Shown: positions 47,695-55,220 of the stretch, piece after piece
Layout: the number at the start of each line of letters is the position of its first letter
Position numbering within the stretch: the stretch's first letter is position 1
NCBI GenBank assembly: GCA_000403255.2
Contig: KE159571.1
Span: 1 to 64,000, forward strand
Length of the DNA stretch: 64,000 nucleotides
Direction of reading: 5' to 3'
Origin: Lachnospiraceae bacterium 3-1
Lineage (GTDB): Bacteria; Bacillota; Clostridia; Lachnospirales; Lachnospiraceae
Made by a program: the position numbers and the translations under genes
The notes under the pieces: model-generated
Databases searched by the model: none
What the model saw: only the letters and a program-made list of their open reading frames with translations
Told to the model about the DNA's origin: nothing

Positions 47695-48285
47695 GTAACA
47701 GTTCAGCCCTTTTGGATTTCTACATTGCTTTATTCAAAGGATTCTTCGATGTAAGAATAAAAATATGGATGGGAGCTTCTATTGTTTTTTACAAATTTTC
47801 CTGCTTTCACTTCCACAAGGAAACGCGGCTGGATTTCTAGTTTTTCCAGTTCCAGGGATGGAAGGATGCTATTAATTCCCTCCAATTCAAACTCGGTTTT
47901 CCAGCCGATGGGAGGATATCGAGGGGCGGGGCTGTTTTTCTGAGATTCGGAAATCCTTCGTATGTTTTCCTTGCCAGCGCAGAAAAGCCCCAATGAGTAT
48001 GCCGGGCTGACCTGTTTGAAGGGCTGTCCGTGAAGAAAAACAGCCCCGCTCCATGATAATTTCCCACGCGGCGGAAAACCTCTAACAGTGAAATTGGAGG
48101 GAATACACTTCTTCCATCCCTAGAAGCAGGAAATACACAAAATCCACCGAATGTTTCCTTTCTTGGAAGGGAAAGCAGGAAAATTTGTCTCAAATATGGA
48201 AATACCCATCCATATTTTTATACTGTCAGTATGAAAATCCTTAGAATAAAGCTCTATTTTAGAGCTGAAAGGGCTGAACTGTTAC
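47695..48285. repeat. 591-bp nested inverted-repeat (fold-back) element between ftsH and pyrG
   Basis: Five collinear blocks in the left half recur, complemented and in reverse order, in the right half: 47695-47712 with 48268-48285 (18 bp), 47757-47773 with 48205-48221 (17 bp), 47791-47808 with 48171-48188 (18 bp), 47875-47887 with 48092-48104 (13 bp), and 47926-47940 with 48035-48049 (15 bp). The parts between are partly alike too (for instance GGATGGAAG and GGTTTTCC). The centre is near 47990. No ORF in it looks like a protein. It could be two repeat copies in inverted orientation, a MITE, or one large structured RNA. Confidence 0.8.
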
Positions 48286-48337
48286 TATAAATTGAATATT
48301 TTCTTAGAAAGTTCTGGCTTTCTTCTGCTACAGGTTG

Positions 48338-48343
48338 TATAAT
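48338..48343 (+). promoter_or_regulatory. -10 element of pyrG promoter
   Basis: TATAAT at 48338-48343, about 50 bp before the pyrG start. No convincing -35 box at the right distance. I do not see the G-run at the start site used in some bacilli for CTP-dependent reiterative initiation. Confidence 0.45.
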
Positions 48344-48392
48344 GTATTAATTGTTAGAAAAAATGTTCATAAATCTAAAGGAGGAACTACCT

Positions 48393-49994
48393 ATGCCCGT
48401 AAAATACGTCTTTGTCACTGGCGGCGTCGTTTCTGGTCTCGGCAAAGGAATCACCGCTGCTTCCCTGGGACGTCTACTGAAAGCCCGGGGTTACAAAGTC
48501 ACTATGCAGAAATTTGACCCCTACATCAATATTGACCCTGGCACCATGAATCCTATTCAGCATGGAGAAGTGTTTGTTACGGATGATGGCGCAGAAACAG
48601 ATTTGGATTTGGGTCATTACGAACGTTTTATTGATGAAAATTTAAGCAAAAATTCTAACGTTACCACTGGAAAAGTTTATTGGTCTGTACTGCAAAAAGA
48701 ACGCCGGGGCGATTACGGCGGCGGCACTGTTCAGGTAATTCCCCATATTACCAATGAAATAAAAAGCCGGTTCTACCGGAATTTCACTACAGAGGAAACA
48801 CATATCGCTATTATTGAAGTCGGCGGTACGGTAGGTGATATAGAAAGTCAGCCATTTTTAGAGTCCATCCGCCAGTTCCAGCATGAGGTGGGCCATGAGA
48901 ACGCTATTTTAATCCATGTGACCCTGATCCCCTATATCTCTGCTTCCGGGGAGATTAAGACCAAGCCTACCCAGGCCAGCGTAAAGGAACTACAGGGTAT
49001 GGGAATTCAGCCAGACATTATTGTCTGTCGTTCCGAACACCCCTTAGACGAAAGCATCAAAGATAAAATTGCATTATTCTGTAACGTACCTGACAGCCAC
49101 GTACTTCAGAACTTAGATGTAGAATATCTATATGAAGCTCCTCTTGCTATGGAAAAGGAAAATCTGGCCCAGGTAGCTTGTGAATGTCTCCATCTGGATT
49201 GCCCAGAACCGGACTTAACCGACTGGATTGATATGGTAGACGCTTTGCGCAATCCCAACAAGGAAGTAGAAATTGCACTGGTAGGAAAATACATTTCTCT
49301 CCACGATGCCTATATTTCTGTGGTAGAAGCTCTAAAGCATGGAGGAATTGCAGAACGCGCTACAGTAAATATCAAATGGGTTGACTCTGAATTGTTAAAT
49401 GAAGAAAATATGGACCAAATTCTTGGGGATGTACAGGGGATTTTGGTTCCTGGCGGTTTTGGCGACCGCGGCATTGACGGAAAGATCCTTGCCTGCCAGT
49501 ATGCCAGGGAGCATCAGATTCCATTCCTTGGCCTGTGCCTTGGCATGCAGCTTTCTATTGTGGAGTATGCCCGGCATATCTGTGGACTGCGCAATGCCCA
49601 CAGTATAGAATTAAACCCCAACACCCCGCACCCCGTGATTGCACTGATGCCAGATCAAAGCGATGTGGAGGATATTGGTGGCACCTTACGGTTAGGCTCT
49701 TATCCCTGTGTTCTGGACAAGTCCTCAAAGGCTTATCAGGTTTACGGCGAAGAGACCATTCATGAAAGACACCGTCATCGGTATGAAGTAAACAATGATT
49801 ATCGTTCTGTCCTGACAGAACATGGAATGAAACTGTGCGGCCTTTCCCCAGATGGGCGAATTGTAGAGATGGTAGAAATTCCTGATCATCCTTGGTATAT
49901 TGCCACACAAGCACACCCAGAGCTGAAATCAAGGCCAAATCGCCCCCACCCACTTTTCAGAGGATTTGTGGAGGCAGCATTGAAAATGAAATAA
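48393..49994 (+). CDS. pyrG: CTP synthase
   Basis: 533 aa. Synthetase domain: [20 protein letters not shown] near residue 4, then [13 protein letters not shown] and [15 protein letters not shown]. Glutaminase domain: [12 protein letters not shown], nucleophile elbow [16 protein letters not shown], and late His-Glu in [12 protein letters not shown]. It makes CTP from UTP, glutamine and ATP. ATG 48393 follows AAAGGAGG; in-frame codons upstream to 48351 lack an RBS. Monocistronic, ending at a strong hairpin. Confidence 0.96.
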   Translation: MPVKYVFVTGGVVSGLGKGITAASLGRLLKARGYKVTMQKFDPYINIDPGTMNPIQHGEVFVTDDGAETDLDLGHYERFIDENLSKNSNVTTGKVYWSVLQKERRGDYGGGTVQVIPHITNEIKSRFYRNFTTEETHIAIIEVGGTVGDIESQPFLESIRQFQHEVGHENAILIHVTLIPYISASGEIKTKPTQASVKELQGMGIQPDIIVCRSEHPLDESIKDKIALFCNVPDSHVLQNLDVEYLYEAPLAMEKENLAQVACECLHLDCPEPDLTDWIDMVDALRNPNKEVEIALVGKYISLHDAYISVVEALKHGGIAERATVNIKWVDSELLNEENMDQILGDVQGILVPGGFGDRGIDGKILACQYAREHQIPFLGLCLGMQLSIVEYARHICGLRNAHSIELNPNTPHPVIALMPDQSDVEDIGGTLRLGSYPCVLDKSSKAYQVYGEETIHERHRHRYEVNNDYRSVLTEHGMKLCGLSPDGRIVEMVEIPDHPWYIATQAHPELKSRPNRPHPLFRGFVEAALKMK

Positions 49995-50016
49995 AGGTTT
50001 TTGGTAAAATAATGCG

Positions 50017-50058
50017 AAAGGCACAATCAGAAAAATGTCATTTTCTGACTGTGCCTTT
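50017..50058. terminator. Bidirectional intrinsic terminator between pyrG and the three-gene operon
   Basis: AAAGGCACAATCAGAAAA (50017-50034) pairs with TTTTCTGACTGTGCCTTT (50041-50058), 18 bp with one mismatch. The ends are A/T-rich, giving a U-tail in both directions. It separates pyrG from the converging operon. Confidence 0.8.
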
Positions 50059-50086
50059 TGTATTATGCATAAATTCAATACATCTC

Positions 50087-50836
50087 TTATACTTTTTTTA
50101 CTTCGCATATAGTAACCCCAACAGATTCGCAAATTGGCTGAAAATCTTCTATATTAGTGGTACATACCATTTTTCCTGTTGTATCCAGCGCTTCCAGAGT
50201 AATCATACAATCTCCCACTGTTTTACAGATATTCCCTTTTAATGGTTCATGATTTTCAAACATTTTCACAATTGCATTTTTGATTTTTTCTGGCAGCCCT
50301 TCTTTGTCTTTTAAACTGCCAAATTTCTCTTTATGTCGTTCAAAAAATTCACAAGATTTACAAAAATCATCTTTTTTTTGGCAACTTATCCCTGGAAGCT
50401 CTGCTCTACCATTCTGAAATTGAATTCTTGCTTTTGCTCTATGACAATCTGTTTCATTTAAGAGCTTTTTCTCTATCCCATATTGGAATCTGCGTTCCAG
50501 ATGCATAGCATATATTTTCAAGTTTTCTTTTATCAATTCAAAATCATCATTGTATAACTTGCAAATGTCATTATAAATGTAATAAACACGTTGAAAATTA
50601 CGATGAAATACCGTGTCATTAATGTGTTCGCGTACTCCTGCTAAATTATCTTCCATGCACATAATATTATATAAAGTTACAAAATCCCTTATCATATTAC
50701 TTTTATACTCACCAAACACATAAGTGGACGAACCGCAATCATGCTCTTCTATGATTTTCTCAATCTGTTCCCTCTTTGCTCTTTTAAAAATCCGCTCTAT
50801 CTGCACAGTGGTATCTAACAGAATTTCCAAAAGCAC
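50087..50836 (-). CDS. PIN-like domain protein of unknown function (third gene of operon)
   Basis: 249 aa. The N-terminus LLEILLDTTVQIERIF looks like PIN beta-1 with its first Asp. Near residue 208 is CKTVGDCMITLEALDTTGK and then CTTNIEDFQPICESVGVTIC, matching the third and fourth acidic positions (GD..I and T.N..DF) of PIN nucleases. An extra helical region with several Cys (CQKKDDFCKSCEFF near 152) is inserted in the middle and may bind zinc. If active it would be an RNase or DNase. The GTG start directly follows the TGA of the preceding gene, with GAGGGGGAG as RBS. AT-rich compared with neighbours. Confidence 0.6.
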   Translation of the reverse strand: MLLEILLDTTVQIERIFKRAKREQIEKIIEEHDCGSSTYVFGEYKSNMIRDFVTLYNIMCMEDNLAGVREHINDTVFHRNFQRVYYIYNDICKLYNDDFELIKENLKIYAMHLERRFQYGIEKKLLNETDCHRAKARIQFQNGRAELPGISCQKKDDFCKSCEFFERHKEKFGSLKDKEGLPEKIKNAIVKMFENHEPLKGNICKTVGDCMITLEALDTTGKMVCTTNIEDFQPICESVGVTICEVKKV

Positions 50837-51457
50837 TCACTCCCCCTCTGGAAAAATTTCAAGCTTATTCAGGTACAACTTTTCATCCAATTCAAAATAC
50901 TCTTCCTCACAAACAAAAGGTTTTCGACTTTTCTCTATCATCTGAGTCATCAGGCTAATCTGATCCTTCGTAAACTTTCCTCGAGCATAATTTCTTTTGA
51001 CGACCTGATAAAACAGATGTACCACTTGCTTTTTATAATTATTTTCATCTGGTTTATCTATCATCTTCAACAATTCAAATGTTTTTTCTGCAATAAAAAC
51101 ACAACAGGATATTTGATCCTGTATATCTTCTGCATGATACAGCTGGTTCACTTCCTCTAAAATATCATTCGTAAGCACAGATTGTTCCTGTTCTTGTAAC
51201 ATATCTTCCTCGCTTACTTCAATTTCTTCATTATCCCAAAAATTATTACGCTCTAAATTTGTCAAACGTTGATTAAAAATTCCCAATGCCTGATTTATTT
51301 CTGAATATCGCTTTTCAAGCGCATATATTTGGTTATCCTGTGCGTACTCTTTTTGAATATTTATGTAATCATAAATATTTTTCTGTTGTATATCAACAGT
51401 ATCTCCTTTTTTTTGAAAAATATATGGAAATTCCAGCATTTCTTTTGTCTGAGACAT
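50837..51457 (-). CDS. Unknown acidic helical protein (second gene of operon)
   Basis: 206 aa, no hydrophobic segments. The N-terminal half is coiled-coil-like (EYAQDNQIYALEKRYSEIN, then FNQRLTNLERNNFW), followed by a very acidic stretch (EEIEVSEEDMLQEQEQS) and a helical C-terminus with CCVFIAEKTFELLKMI. I do not recognise a family. Its ATG overlaps the TAA of the preceding gene (TAATG) and its TGA abuts the GTG of the PIN-like gene, so the three proteins are made together, probably as a complex. Confidence 0.6.
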   Translation of the reverse strand: MSQTKEMLEFPYIFQKKGDTVDIQQKNIYDYINIQKEYAQDNQIYALEKRYSEINQALGIFNQRLTNLERNNFWDNEEIEVSEEDMLQEQEQSVLTNDILEEVNQLYHAEDIQDQISCCVFIAEKTFELLKMIDKPDENNYKKQVVHLFYQVVKRNYARGKFTKDQISLMTQMIEKSRKPFVCEEEYFELDEKLYLNKLEIFPEGE

Positions 51458-52113
51458 TACATTCTCTCCTTAATCTTCTTTAAAATATCAATAATGTATT
51501 CTAAATCTTGCTTATCACATACAAAGGAAACTGCCTGTTCTCCCGCATTTCCCATAAAAATTTCCGGTATTCCCTCCTTTTTCAGTGTTTTGGATGTTTC
51601 AATCCGAATCGTTGCATACAAGGCATCTACATGATTTCGAAGTACAAACCGATTTAGTTCATAATTCAGCCCAGATAACTTGTAATTTAATGTCTTTTTT
51701 TTCATCCAATATCGAGAATCCATATCTGAATCCATCAACATGTCTTTTACATACTTTCGTTTCTGGTATTTTTCCTCTAATATTTCCTTTATTGTATTAG
51801 AATCCGCTATTTCCTTTTCTAGATATCTTTCTAGGTTTGGTTCTCTTAATTCCGGTTCTTCTGCATTTTGAACAAGAATAACACTTACCTCATTTGTCAG
51901 TATATCCTTAAATTCATCATATTCTAATCCGGTATAACACAAGTCATATTCCTTTTTATCTAATTTGGCTTTGAACCGAACTTCACTAATACATTCAAAT
52001 AATATAAATAATTTATCATGCTCCAGCAAATCCTTGGCAAAATCAACACATTGTTTAAATTTTTCTATCTCACATTTAAAACGATAATCTTCTGGATATT
52101 TTTGTATTCCCAT
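51457..52113 (-). CDS. Unknown protein (first gene of operon)
   Basis: 218 aa, soluble and charged. No motif is recognisable. Some segments: FKQCVDFAKDLLEHDKLFIL, LTNEVSVILVQNAEEPEL, then a helical middle and HVDALYATIRIETSKTLKKE. ATG 52113 is chosen because GGAGG lies just before it (an in-frame GTG at 52122 is embedded in the RBS). It is the first gene of the operon, under the promoter at 52147-52174. Base composition is AT-rich, unlike pyrG or the HAD gene, suggesting acquisition by transfer. Confidence 0.6.
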   Translation of the reverse strand: MGIQKYPEDYRFKCEIEKFKQCVDFAKDLLEHDKLFILFECISEVRFKAKLDKKEYDLCYTGLEYDEFKDILTNEVSVILVQNAEEPELREPNLERYLEKEIADSNTIKEILEEKYQKRKYVKDMLMDSDMDSRYWMKKKTLNYKLSGLNYELNRFVLRNHVDALYATIRIETSKTLKKEGIPEIFMGNAGEQAVSFVCDKQDLEYIIDILKKIKERM

Positions 52114-52146
52114 ACCCTCCACCTCCTACTCCTCTTATGTACTTCC

Positions 52147-52178
52147 AGTATAGCAAAAATCCTCTTTCATGAAAAGAG
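52147..52178 (-). promoter_or_regulatory. Promoter with overlapping palindrome for the three-gene operon
   Basis: Minus strand TATACT (complement of 52147-52152) with TTTCAT (52169-52174) 16 nt upstream. CTCTTTCATGAAAAGAG (52162-52178) is an almost perfect palindrome centred on the -35 box and is a good repressor-site candidate. Confidence 0.5.
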
Positions 52179-52227
52179 TTTTTACAGTATTTTCCATCTC
52201 ACATTTTTGTTGCCATTTGTTCTATCT

Positions 52228-52893
52228 TTACCATACGTTTCCCAGATGAACCACAATCTTTCTCAATTCATCCAGACTTCCACACACTCCCACACATGGA
52301 TACTTTTCTAATTCTTCTTTTGTGGTAGTGCCTGTAGTAACCCCTACAAAGTCTACTCCTGCTGCTTCTGCTGCCTTAGCATCCACAATACTGTCTCCCA
52401 CATACAGCGCCTGTTCCCTGGAAAGTTTAAAGCTTTCCATTACCAACAGCAACCCCTCTGGGTCCGGTTTTGGGTTCTTCACATCCTCCCCACCTACAAT
52501 CATATCAATGTAATCTGCCCCATGATATTTATCTAAAATGGCATCGATACGATAATGATATTTTGTAGTTACAATCCCTGTCCGAAGTTTTTGGTCCTTC
52601 AGATACCCAAGCAGCTCCAAAGCGCCTGGAAACAGCTCTGTATGGGCTGTCATTACCATATCTGCTTTCTCTCGAAAATATGTCTCAAACATTGCTGCCG
52701 CTTCTTCTGATGTGTCATTTGTTAGAGTACGATACGTTTCTTTCAGGGAAAGCCCTATGGTTTTCCTAATTTCCTCTCGCTGTCTTAGAGTATGACCTAA
52801 TTTTTCCAACCCGTAGTTGGCACTTGCCACAATCCCTTCTGTGGCATCTCCCAGGGTATAATCAAAGTCAAAAATCACTGCCTGATATTTCAT
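52228..52893 (-). CDS. HAD hydrolase, phosphoglycolate phosphatase/PpaX-like
   Basis: About 221 aa. Motif I VIFDFDYTLGDATEGIV near residue 7 (nucleophile Asp, with Tyr in place of the common Gly), motif II RTGIVTTKYHYRI near 108, motif III Lys in GGEDVKNPKPDPEGLL near 140, motif IV ALYVGDSIVDAKAAEAAG near 163. The small helical cap fits subfamily IA. It should dephosphorylate small phosphates such as phosphoglycolate or pyrophosphate. ATG 52893 follows GGAGGATAGG; an upstream in-frame ATG at 52914 lacks this. Confidence 0.88.
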   Translation of the reverse strand: MKYQAVIFDFDYTLGDATEGIVASANYGLEKLGHTLRQREEIRKTIGLSLKETYRTLTNDTSEEAAAMFETYFREKADMVMTAHTELFPGALELLGYLKDQKLRTGIVTTKYHYRIDAILDKYHGADYIDMIVGGEDVKNPKPDPEGLLLVMESFKLSREQALYVGDSIVDAKAAEAAGVDFVGVTTGTTTKEELEKYPCVGVCGSLDELRKIVVHLGNVW

Positions 52894-53789
52894 TTTCCTA
52901 TCCTCCATAAACATTTGATTTGGCTGCTCAGCCTGTCAAAGTCCCATTGCTTTTCACTGTTTCTTCTACTGTTTGGATCATTTACATAAAATCCCTTTTC
53001 ATCATAACCTCGCAAAAGAATAAAATGTCCCGTAGTGGTGAAATCTCCTGGGCGCATACTGCATATTACCACGCCGCCTTCATCCAGAGCATTTTTTATC
53101 TGAGTTTCGCCCAACGGAAGCTCCTTGCCGGACATTCCTAAATTTGTTGCCCCTGTCGTAAAAAAATCCCAACTTGTCCCTGCCTGGGTATAAAATCCAC
53201 CTTCATATGCATACTTTGCCATTGCACGTGGATTCATGGAAGTATCCTCTGTGAGATACAGATAAGCCATGGTCATGCAAGTGGGTCCACAGCCTGCAAT
53301 CGCAATCATATCCTGTCCATAACTGTCATATCCCCAACGCATATCCCATTGGAGCAAAAGCGGCACATGCCCAGCCTGAAATTCCCCTGATAAATCAATT
53401 TCTTTTCCCATATAATCTGCCCGATTTGAATACCCGACGACAAAATCATAGGTTTCTTCATTTTTTTCCAACAATTCCTGTAATTCTTTTGAGTCGTCTC
53501 CTCCAAAATTTTTTTCCAATTGTTCTGCCTGCACTCTTTCCCGTCCCTGCAACAAAATCTTTCCTGCTGTTGGCAAAGTAACAGCAAATAAGTATACTAC
53601 CCCAGCTCCAAACAAAATCCTGGCCATTTTATGTTTTTTTCTTCGGTTCCTTTTTTTGGCGGAAGCCATTGTTTTTTTTCTGGGCTTATTGATACTGTCC
53701 TCTTTGTCAAAATCTATATAATATGCTCCTGGAATCACTTGCAATTCCCAATCTTGATTTGTTTCTTTCCTTAAAACCTTTCGTCCCAT
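52890..53789 (-). CDS. Membrane-anchored C39-like cysteine peptidase family protein
   Basis: 299 aa. A basic N-terminal region (KKRNRRKKHKMAR) and one transmembrane helix (ILFGAGVVYLFAVTLP, about residues 58-75) place the rest outside. The peptidase_C39_2 domain starts LLLQWDMRWGYDSYGQ, has the catalytic Cys in IAGCGPTCMTMAYLYL near 168, and the His in TTGHFILLRGYDEKGFYVND near 257. Likely cleaves peptides or cell-wall peptides on the outer face. It overlaps the HAD gene start by 4 bp. Confidence 0.87.
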   Translation of the reverse strand: MGRKVLRKETNQDWELQVIPGAYYIDFDKEDSINKPRKKTMASAKKRNRRKKHKMARILFGAGVVYLFAVTLPTAGKILLQGRERVQAEQLEKNFGGDDSKELQELLEKNEETYDFVVGYSNRADYMGKEIDLSGEFQAGHVPLLLQWDMRWGYDSYGQDMIAIAGCGPTCMTMAYLYLTEDTSMNPRAMAKYAYEGGFYTQAGTSWDFFTTGATNLGMSGKELPLGETQIKNALDEGGVVICSMRPGDFTTTGHFILLRGYDEKGFYVNDPNSRRNSEKQWDFDRLSSQIKCLWRIGK

Positions 53790-53997
53790 AAACGCTCCTT
53801 CTTTCCATCACTAGCTTACTGCTGGCTTATTTTAACTGTAAAACTTCTGTTTCCTAAATATGTTGCATCCATCCAGATACTTTACAATTATTATAAGAAA
53901 AAGAGTTTATGGGTTTTTGCGTTTTTTCTCCCAAAATAATTAAGATATTCTTAAATCTGCAATAAAAAAAGTCTTGAAAATGCGTGGTTTTTTCTGG

Positions 53998-54019
53998 TTT
54001 GTTGCTAATTTGTTGCTAA
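53998..54019. repeat. Tandem 11-bp repeat at the probable prophage boundary
   Basis: TTTGTTGCTAA occurs twice in direct tandem (53998-54008 and 54009-54019). It lies in the noncoding 53790-54082 interval, where chromosomal-type genes end and phage genes begin, so it is a candidate attachment-site arm or recombinase binding site. The other prophage end is outside the window, so the core cannot be tested. Nothing else is recognised in this interval. Confidence 0.35.
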
Positions 54020-54082
54020 CCGCAAATTGTTTTTATTTCTTTTTATTCATTTATATGTCTTTAATAAACAAAAATAATTGCA

Positions 54083-54283
54083 TCATTTTTCCTTGTTGTC
54101 GCTGGAAATTTTTTCGTTTATCGCTGCTTTAATGAATCCGTTGATGCTCATTCCAACAGATTTTGCCGTCTCTGACAAACGTTCATATTCCTCTTTTTTT
54201 AAATCTAACGGAACACGTTTCAACTTTTCTTTTGCATATTTTAAACTTGCTTTTTTCTGCGATTCTGTATACTTTTCCGCCAT
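54083..54283 (-). CDS. Ribbon-helix-helix (Arc-like) DNA-binding protein
   Basis: 66 aa. LKRVPLDLKKEEYERLSETA is followed by KSVGMSINGFIKAAINEKI, which is the beta-strand/helix/helix pattern of Arc/MetJ repressors: alternating polar strand, then two helices. Such small proteins repress phage or plasmid genes, or act as antitoxins; no toxin partner overlaps it. Three operator-like repeats lie directly upstream, between it and the divergent small phage genes. Confidence 0.75.
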   Translation of the reverse strand: MAEKYTESQKKASLKYAKEKLKRVPLDLKKEEYERLSETAKSVGMSINGFIKAAINEKISSDNKEK

Positions 54284-54320
54284 TTTATCACCTCATAAAA
54301 ATTATACCCTCTCTTTCTGT

Positions 54321-54400
54321 GTGCGTATATATCAATTTTTAACAAATATGTACGTATATATCCGTGCAATTTGCATATTGATATACGTACGCATATATAC
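54321..54400. promoter_or_regulatory. Operator-like repeats between the RHH gene and divergent phage genes
   Basis: GTGCGTATATATC (54321-54333) and GTACGTATATATC (54350-54362) are direct repeats 29 nt apart. An inverted copy, GATATACGTAC, lies at 54380-54390, inside GATATACGTACGCATATATA. Ribbon-helix-helix repressors bind short repeats of just this spacing. TATACT near 54400-54405 could be the -10 box of the rightward promoter. Confidence 0.6.
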
Positions 54401-54438
54401 TATACTATTATTATCAAGAAAGGAAAGGAGGAATGCAG

Positions 54439-54552
54439 ATGGACAAAAAAATAGACAAGCTGATAAAAGTGGTTCGAGCACTTACACAGCTTGCCTTAGA
54501 AATTGGAACTCTCATTGCAGTCATCAAAATGATTATAGAGAGTATCCGATAG
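54439..54552 (+). CDS. Small phage-region protein, 37 aa
   Basis: MDKKIDKLIKVVRALTQLAL then EIGTLIAVIKMIIESIR, stop TAG at 54552. AAAGGAGG precedes it by 7 nt. Amphipathic N-terminus and hydrophobic C-terminal part suggest membrane association. Function unknown. A GC hairpin (GGGGAGGG/CCTCCCC, about 54558-54576) follows the stop. Confidence 0.55.
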   Translation: MDKKIDKLIKVVRALTQLALEIGTLIAVIKMIIESIR

Positions 54553-54612
54553 GTTCCGGGGAGGGAAGCCTCCCCTGCCTAAAAAATATCATAGTCTGTC
54601 TGTAAAATCAAT

Positions 54613-54693
54613 ATGAAAAATATTATAAAACTTGTGGTGGCAGTTGTTTGGTTACTCATTGTCGTGGTTGGTCTGTTTTTGATACTTTTTTGA
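54613..54693 (+). CDS. Single-helix membrane peptide, 26 aa (tentative)
   Basis: ATG 54613 to TGA 54693 encodes MKNIIKLVVAVVWLLIVVVG followed by LFLILF, essentially one transmembrane helix with a Lys-bearing start. The RBS is weak, so the call is tentative. It lies in the row of small phage genes between the RHH operator region and the endolysin. Confidence 0.35.
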   Translation: MKNIIKLVVAVVWLLIVVVGLFLILF

Positions 54694-54735
54694 CACCCAC
54701 CCGGCGGGGTTGCGCCGGGAGAAAGAAGGGAAGAT

Positions 54736-54897
54736 ATGACGTTAGCAGGAAGTATGACTATAAGAATTTATAACAGCGAGATTAGAGAGATATGCCATGA
54801 TTTAGGATACTGGATAATCAATCAGACATACTGGTATCCTGACAATAAATATACAGAGGAAACCGCAAAAGAAGCGTTCCTGAATAGGGAAAAATAA
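54736..54897 (+). CDS. Small phage-region protein, 53 aa
   Basis: MTLAGSMTIRIYNSEIREIC, then HDLGYWIINQTYWYPDNKYT, ending REK with TAA at 54897. GAAAGAAGGGAAG serves as RBS. A hairpin (CCGGCGGGGTTGCGCCGG) lies immediately upstream. No family recognised; soluble, aromatic-rich. Confidence 0.55.
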   Translation: MTLAGSMTIRIYNSEIREICHDLGYWIINQTYWYPDNKYTEETAKEAFLNREK

Positions 54898-54944
54898 TTT
54901 TACCCAGCCCCTGCCGGGTAATGCAGGGAGAAAGTGAGAAGAGA

Positions 54945-55148
54945 ATGAAATACTATATCGTTAAAGAGACAAAATGCAAGAAGGAATATAAAAGGTATAA
55001 GTGCATAGAAGGGTTTTCTGAAAACAAAGACTTATGCTGGAAATTTTCAAGGCAAGGTGCTCTTGGCATAATAGAAAGATTGAAAAGGCAGTTTGCTGTA
55101 AATTATGATAAAGGATTGCTGAAACTTTACATAGAACCAGCAGAATGA
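54945..55148 (+). CDS. Small phage-region protein, 67 aa
   Basis: MKYYIVKETKCKKEYKRYKC followed by IEGFSENKDLCWKFSRQGAL; ends YIEPAE. The RBS GAGAAGAGA precedes ATG 54945. Basic, no recognised family. It is the last gene of the rightward small-gene run and stops just ahead of a strong terminator. Confidence 0.65.
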   Translation: MKYYIVKETKCKKEYKRYKCIEGFSENKDLCWKFSRQGALGIIERLKRQFAVNYDKGLLKLYIEPAE

Positions 55149-55154
55149 AGAGCA

Positions 55155-55182
55155 GGCGGTAGGATTATCCTGCCGCCCTTTT
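55155..55182 (+). terminator. Intrinsic terminator of the small phage genes
   Basis: GGCGGTAGGA (55155-55164) pairs with TCCTGCCGCC (55168-55177), 3-nt loop, followed by CTTTTT. Confidence 0.85.
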
Positions 55183-55220
55183 TAAGTACATCCATATTAC
55201 CAACTTCTAAGCTAAATTTC

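Noticed and set aside
47837-48193. Minus-strand ORF of 118 codons within the inverted repeat
   Set aside because: No start signal, Ser/Pro/Arg-rich random composition, and the region is explained by the palindrome.
48338-48393. CTP-dependent reiterative-initiation leader of pyrG
   Set aside because: No run of G near the probable start site and no attenuator hairpin in the 50-bp leader.
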